Assembly: GCA_903838295.1 (NCBI GenBank)
Contig: CAILXX010000001.1
Span: 1-64,000 of the forward strand
Origin: an uncultured Actinomycetes bacterium
GTDB taxonomy: Bacteria > Actinomycetota > Actinomycetes > Nanopelagicales > Nanopelagicaceae
DNA: 64,000 nucleotides
Reading direction: 5' to 3'
Under the pieces are notes generated by a model that saw only the letters and a program-made list of their open reading frames with translations, was not told the origin of the DNA and searched no databases. This document shows positions 61,517-64,000 of this stretch, piece after piece. The stretch's first letter is position 1. The number at the start of each line of letters is the position of its first letter. The position numbers and the translations under genes are program-made.

Positions 61517-62571
61517 CTGGCAATCTTCCCATAAATCTTCTGTAATTGATCGGGATTTACCGCTTCCAACCACTGAACTTTTGCCACATCCTCTAGTCCA
61601 ATAAAGCGAAGCGACCCATCTCTTGTCTTCTTATCCGACATCATCAATCGCAGCAGATCTGGCCATGGGTATTTCTCCTTGGGGAAAGTGCTGGGTAGGC
61701 CATATGCATTCAGTAGATCCAGCAATCTTTTAGTGTTGCTTTCTTGCAGGCCCAAAAGGTCTTCACTTAATAGTGATGCAAAATGGAGCCCGATACTCAC
61801 CGCCTCACCATGACGGAGTTGATATTGAGACAATTTTTCGATCGCGTGCCCGAAGGTATGACCATAATTAAGAATTTCTCGCAATCGACTCTCTGTGAAA
61901 TCCTGCGAAACTACATCAGCTTTCACTTGCGCTGTCTTGGTTATTAATTCCGTAACTATAGAACGAGCCGAAGGCACATCTAGATGGTTTTCTAGCAGAA
62001 CCAATATCGAAATATCCCGAATGAATCCAGACTTAATTATCTCTGCTAACCCCGCAGAAAAATCACGGTCACTAAGTGAGTCAAGGAACCCGACATCAAT
62101 TTCAACAGATCGCGGTGAGTAAAAAGATCCGACTAGATTCTTTCCCTGCTCGACATTTATGCCAGTCTTCCCGCCTATTGATGCGTCAACCATTCCAGCC
62201 AGTGTTGTTGGTATGGCGTACCAAGCTATGCCACGTAACCATGTTGATGCAACAAAGCCCGCCAAATCCGTCGTCGCTCCACCACCGATTCCCACGATCG
62301 CGGATCCTCTTCCAAAATCGTTTTCACCCAGATAAGTCCAGATCTCCTGAACGATCGATATATTTTTCTGAAGCTCTCCATCTGGCACAAAATAGAGTTC
62401 AGCTTCGCCATCTTTAAGAAAAGCCGATAGATCAATCAGATTGGATATTCCTTTTGGGGCGATAAATAGAACTTTTTGATGGTTCCTTAAGATCTCATCC
62501 ACGACTGTGTCCCAGTTACAACCTATGTTGACGGCGTAACTAATCTCCGCCTTAACTGTAATCGAGTTCAT
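61513..62571 (-). CDS. aroB: 3-Dehydroquinate synthase
   Basis: A 352-aa NAD- and Zn-dependent enzyme making 3-dehydroquinate from DAHP. Signatures are SAIVGIGGGATTDLAGFVASTWLRGIAWYAIPTTLAGMVDASIGGKTGIN (about residues 89-138) and the metal ligands EIIKSGF, LNYGHTFGHAIEKLS and RHGEAVSIG. Length is standard. It lies 10 nt after aroK, with GAGGAAG upstream, and overlaps aroQ by 4 nt. The first shikimate step (DAHP synthase) is not in the window. Confidence 0.96.
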   Translation of the reverse strand: MNSITVKAEISYAVNIGCNWDTVVDEILRNHQKVLFIAPKGISNLIDLSAFLKDGEAELYFVPDGELQKNISIVQEIWTYLGENDFGRGSAIVGIGGGATTDLAGFVASTWLRGIAWYAIPTTLAGMVDASIGGKTGINVEQGKNLVGSFYSPRSVEIDVGFLDSLSDRDFSAGLAEIIKSGFIRDISILVLLENHLDVPSARSIVTELITKTAQVKADVVSQDFTESRLREILNYGHTFGHAIEKLSQYQLRHGEAVSIGLHFASLLSEDLLGLQESNTKRLLDLLNAYGLPSTFPKEKYPWPDLLRLMMSDKKTRDGSLRFIGLEDVAKVQWLEAVNPDQLQKIYGKIAR

Positions 62572-62581
62572 AATATCTTCC

Positions 62582-63094
62582 TCACGAAGCCAGGTTCAAT
62601 CGCTCAATAATCACTTTAACAACGTCGGCAGGCTTCTGGTTGTCGGTGGATACCACGATGTCGGCGCACTCTAGATACAAAGGACGCCTGCGCTCCATTA
62701 ACTCAATCCATTGAGAGCCCGGATTTTGATCCAATAGTGGGCGATCGTTGCTTCGAGAAATTCTAGGAAGGGCATTGCTCAGAGATACATCAAGATATAT
62801 CACCGGCGTAGAAGTGGCTGTCAAAACTTCACGGATCGTGGAATCCAAAATCGATCCACCTCCGAGCGATAAAACTCCATTGTTCGTCGCGATTTCACGC
62901 TCTACTATCTCCCGCTCGATCGAGCGGAATCCTGCTTCACCATCATCGGCGAACATCTGCGAAATTGATTTCCCCGACTCCTTGACGATCACATTATCCG
63001 TGTCGGTAAATTGCACCCGTAAATGGGCGGCCAGCGCCTTTCCGATAGAACTTTTGCCTGCCCCAGGTGCGCCAATCAAAATAGCGACTGACAT
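62582..63094 (-). CDS. aroK: Shikimate kinase
   Basis: A 170-aa P-loop kinase phosphorylating shikimate. The P-loop is ILIGAPGAGKSSIGKALAAHL (residues 5-25). FTDTDNVIVKESGKSI supplies the Asp of the shikimate site, and GFRSIEREIVEREI the Arg. GVLSLGGGSILD is the GGG motif, and a lid segment with SRSNDRPLLD follows. Length is typical. Its start and the aroC stop share base 63094, so translation is coupled. EPSP synthase (aroA) is not nearby, as usual in actinobacteria. Confidence 0.96.
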   Translation of the reverse strand: MSVAILIGAPGAGKSSIGKALAAHLRVQFTDTDNVIVKESGKSISQMFADDGEAGFRSIEREIVEREIATNNGVLSLGGGSILDSTIREVLTATSTPVIYLDVSLSNALPRISRSNDRPLLDQNPGSQWIELMERRRPLYLECADIVVSTDNQKPADVVKVIIERLNLAS

Positions 63095-64000
63095 TATTTT
63101 ATTTCTAAGTTTGCTAAATAACTGAGGTAGTTACGGCGAGTTTCTGCAACAGAATCGCCACCAAACTTCTCCAAGACCGCATCTGCGAGAACCAAAGCGC
63201 ACATAGCTTCAGCCACGATCGCGGCAGCAGGAACCGCACATACATCAGAACGTTGATTGATGGCCTTTGCGGGTTCACCCGTAGCAACGTCTATCGTGTC
63301 CAACGCGCGTGGTACCGTGGAAATCGGTTTCATTGCCGCTCGAACACGAAGTGTTTCACCGTTAGACATTCCACCTTCGGTTCCACCGGCGCGGTCTGTC
63401 CGCCGAATAATTTTTCCAGCTGAATTCTTCTCAATCTCATCATGAGCCACGGAGCCACGTCGCCTGGCCGTTGTGAAACCATCGCCGATCTCCACGCCTT
63501 TGATCGCCTGGATTCCCATCATCGCGCCAGCTAAGCGCGCATCCAAACGTCGATCCCAATGCGCATGTGACCCCAGACCCGGCGGAAGATCAAATGCAAG
63601 TACTTCGACAACGCCACCTAGGGTATCTCCAGCGCTATGCGCAGAGTCAATCTCTGCAACCATTGCAGCACTTGCGACAGGATCAAAGGAACGTACTGGA
63701 TCATCATCAATAATCTGTCGATCTGCATACGTTGGCATCTTGTAATCGTCGCCAGAACCTGCTGATCCAATTGAAAGAACATGACTTGTGATCGTGATGC
63801 CCACCGACTGTTCAAGAAATGCGCGAGCAACAGAACCTAAAGCGACCCTTGCGGCAGTTTCGCGCGCGCTAGCTCTCTCCAGAATTGGACGCGCGTCATC
63901 AAAACTATATTTTTGCATTCCAACTAAATCAGCATGGCCTGGTCGTGGACGGGTGAGAGGTGCATTTCTTGCGAGGGCGGAGAGCTCATCGGCTGGAATA
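63094..64000 (-). CDS. aroC: Chorismate synthase (partial, runs off the window)
   Basis: The C-terminal 301 or so residues of an FMN-dependent enzyme that makes chorismate. The frame continues past the window edge: ahead of the internal ATG at 63918 it reads [19 protein letters not shown], a conserved chorismate synthase segment, so 63918 is not the start. Then follow [41 protein letters not shown] and [20 protein letters not shown], all characteristic. About 90-100 N-terminal residues are missing. It heads the aroC-aroK-aroB-aroQ run whose product feeds AroH at 10.7 kb. Confidence 0.96.
   Translation of the reverse strand, partial: IPADELSALARNAPLTRPRPGHADLVGMQKYSFDDARPILERASARETAARVALGSVARAFLEQSVGITITSHVLSIGSAGSGDDYKMPTYADRQIIDDDPVRSFDPVASAAMVAEIDSAHSAGDTLGGVVEVLAFDLPPGLGSHAHWDRRLDARLAGAMMGIQAIKGVEIGDGFTTARRRGSVAHDEIEKNSAGKIIRRTDRAGGTEGGMSNGETLRVRAAMKPISTVPRALDTIDVATGEPAKAINQRSDVCAVPAAAIVAEAMCALVLADAVLEKFGGDSVAETRRNYLSYLANLEIK

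Overview
The window looks like the chromosome of a streamlined, moderate-to-low GC actinobacterium. Gene order repeatedly matches conserved actinobacterial blocks: tlyA-nadK-recN-pyrG-xerD-parA-scpA-scpB-rluB; gcvH-garA-ftsR-DUF151-merR-gcvP; helY-tatC-tatA-pafC-pafB; mshC with SCO1664/DUF3090/histidine phosphatase; gmk-rpoZ-coaBC-metK-priA. Mycothiol ligase (MshC) and an mIHF domain are actinobacterial hallmarks. Very short intergenic gaps, many ATGA overlaps, gene fusions and missing blocks suggest genome reduction, as in freshwater Nanopelagicales (acI); that placement is an inference from style and synteny, not from a 16S sequence. No IS element, prophage or CRISPR array was seen.

Layout. 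1-230: end of an rRNA operon (5S rRNA and a strong terminator). 0.36-6.8 kb, plus strand: SSB-like protein, a 46-aa microprotein, TlyA, NAD kinase, RecN, CTP synthase, XerD. 6.8-8.1 kb, minus strand: RHH protein and ParA. 8.1-10.4 kb: ScpA, ScpB, RluB. 10.4-10.65 kb: an AT-rich gap with a nested motif array. 10.65-20.4 kb: AroH and TyrA, a Cmk-Der fusion, PgsA, GcvH, GarA, FtsR, DUF151, MerR, GcvP. 20.4-28.2 kb, minus: Ppm, exonuclease, HelY, DagK, TatC, TatA, PafC, PafB. 28.2-35.8 kb: FKBP, TrmI, HAD, MshC and its three-gene module, aldo/keto reductase, M20 peptidase. 35.88 kb: tRNA-Leu(GAG). 36-39.4 kb: DUF554, UppP, ABC ATPase, ACT protein, SerB. 39.4-64 kb: an unbroken minus-strand run from aroC through aro, efp-nusB, pyr/car, gmk-rpoZ-coaBC-metK-priA, def-fmt-rsmB-rpe, a PnuC-family transporter, to hisE-hisG.

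Functionally the window holds chromosome segregation (ParA, ScpAB, XerD), complete de novo UMP synthesis under a PyrR-type leader, most of the late shikimate pathway plus the tyrosine branch, part of glycine cleavage, envelope functions (UppP, Ppm, PgsA, Tat, DagK) and DNA-damage or restart functions (RecN, PafBC, PriA). The most notable signals are: a leaderless-promoter pattern (TANNNT followed by exactly 6 nt and the start codon) at 13 genes; a PyrR-like RNA hairpin covering the pyrR ribosome binding site; a uppP gene with no ATG, GTG or TTG start; an in-frame UAG splitting SerB; fusions mIHF-Gmk and Cmk-Der; apparent loss of the Pup-proteasome block beside retained PafBC; and a PnuC/RibM-like transporter in the slot where riboflavin genes usually sit.
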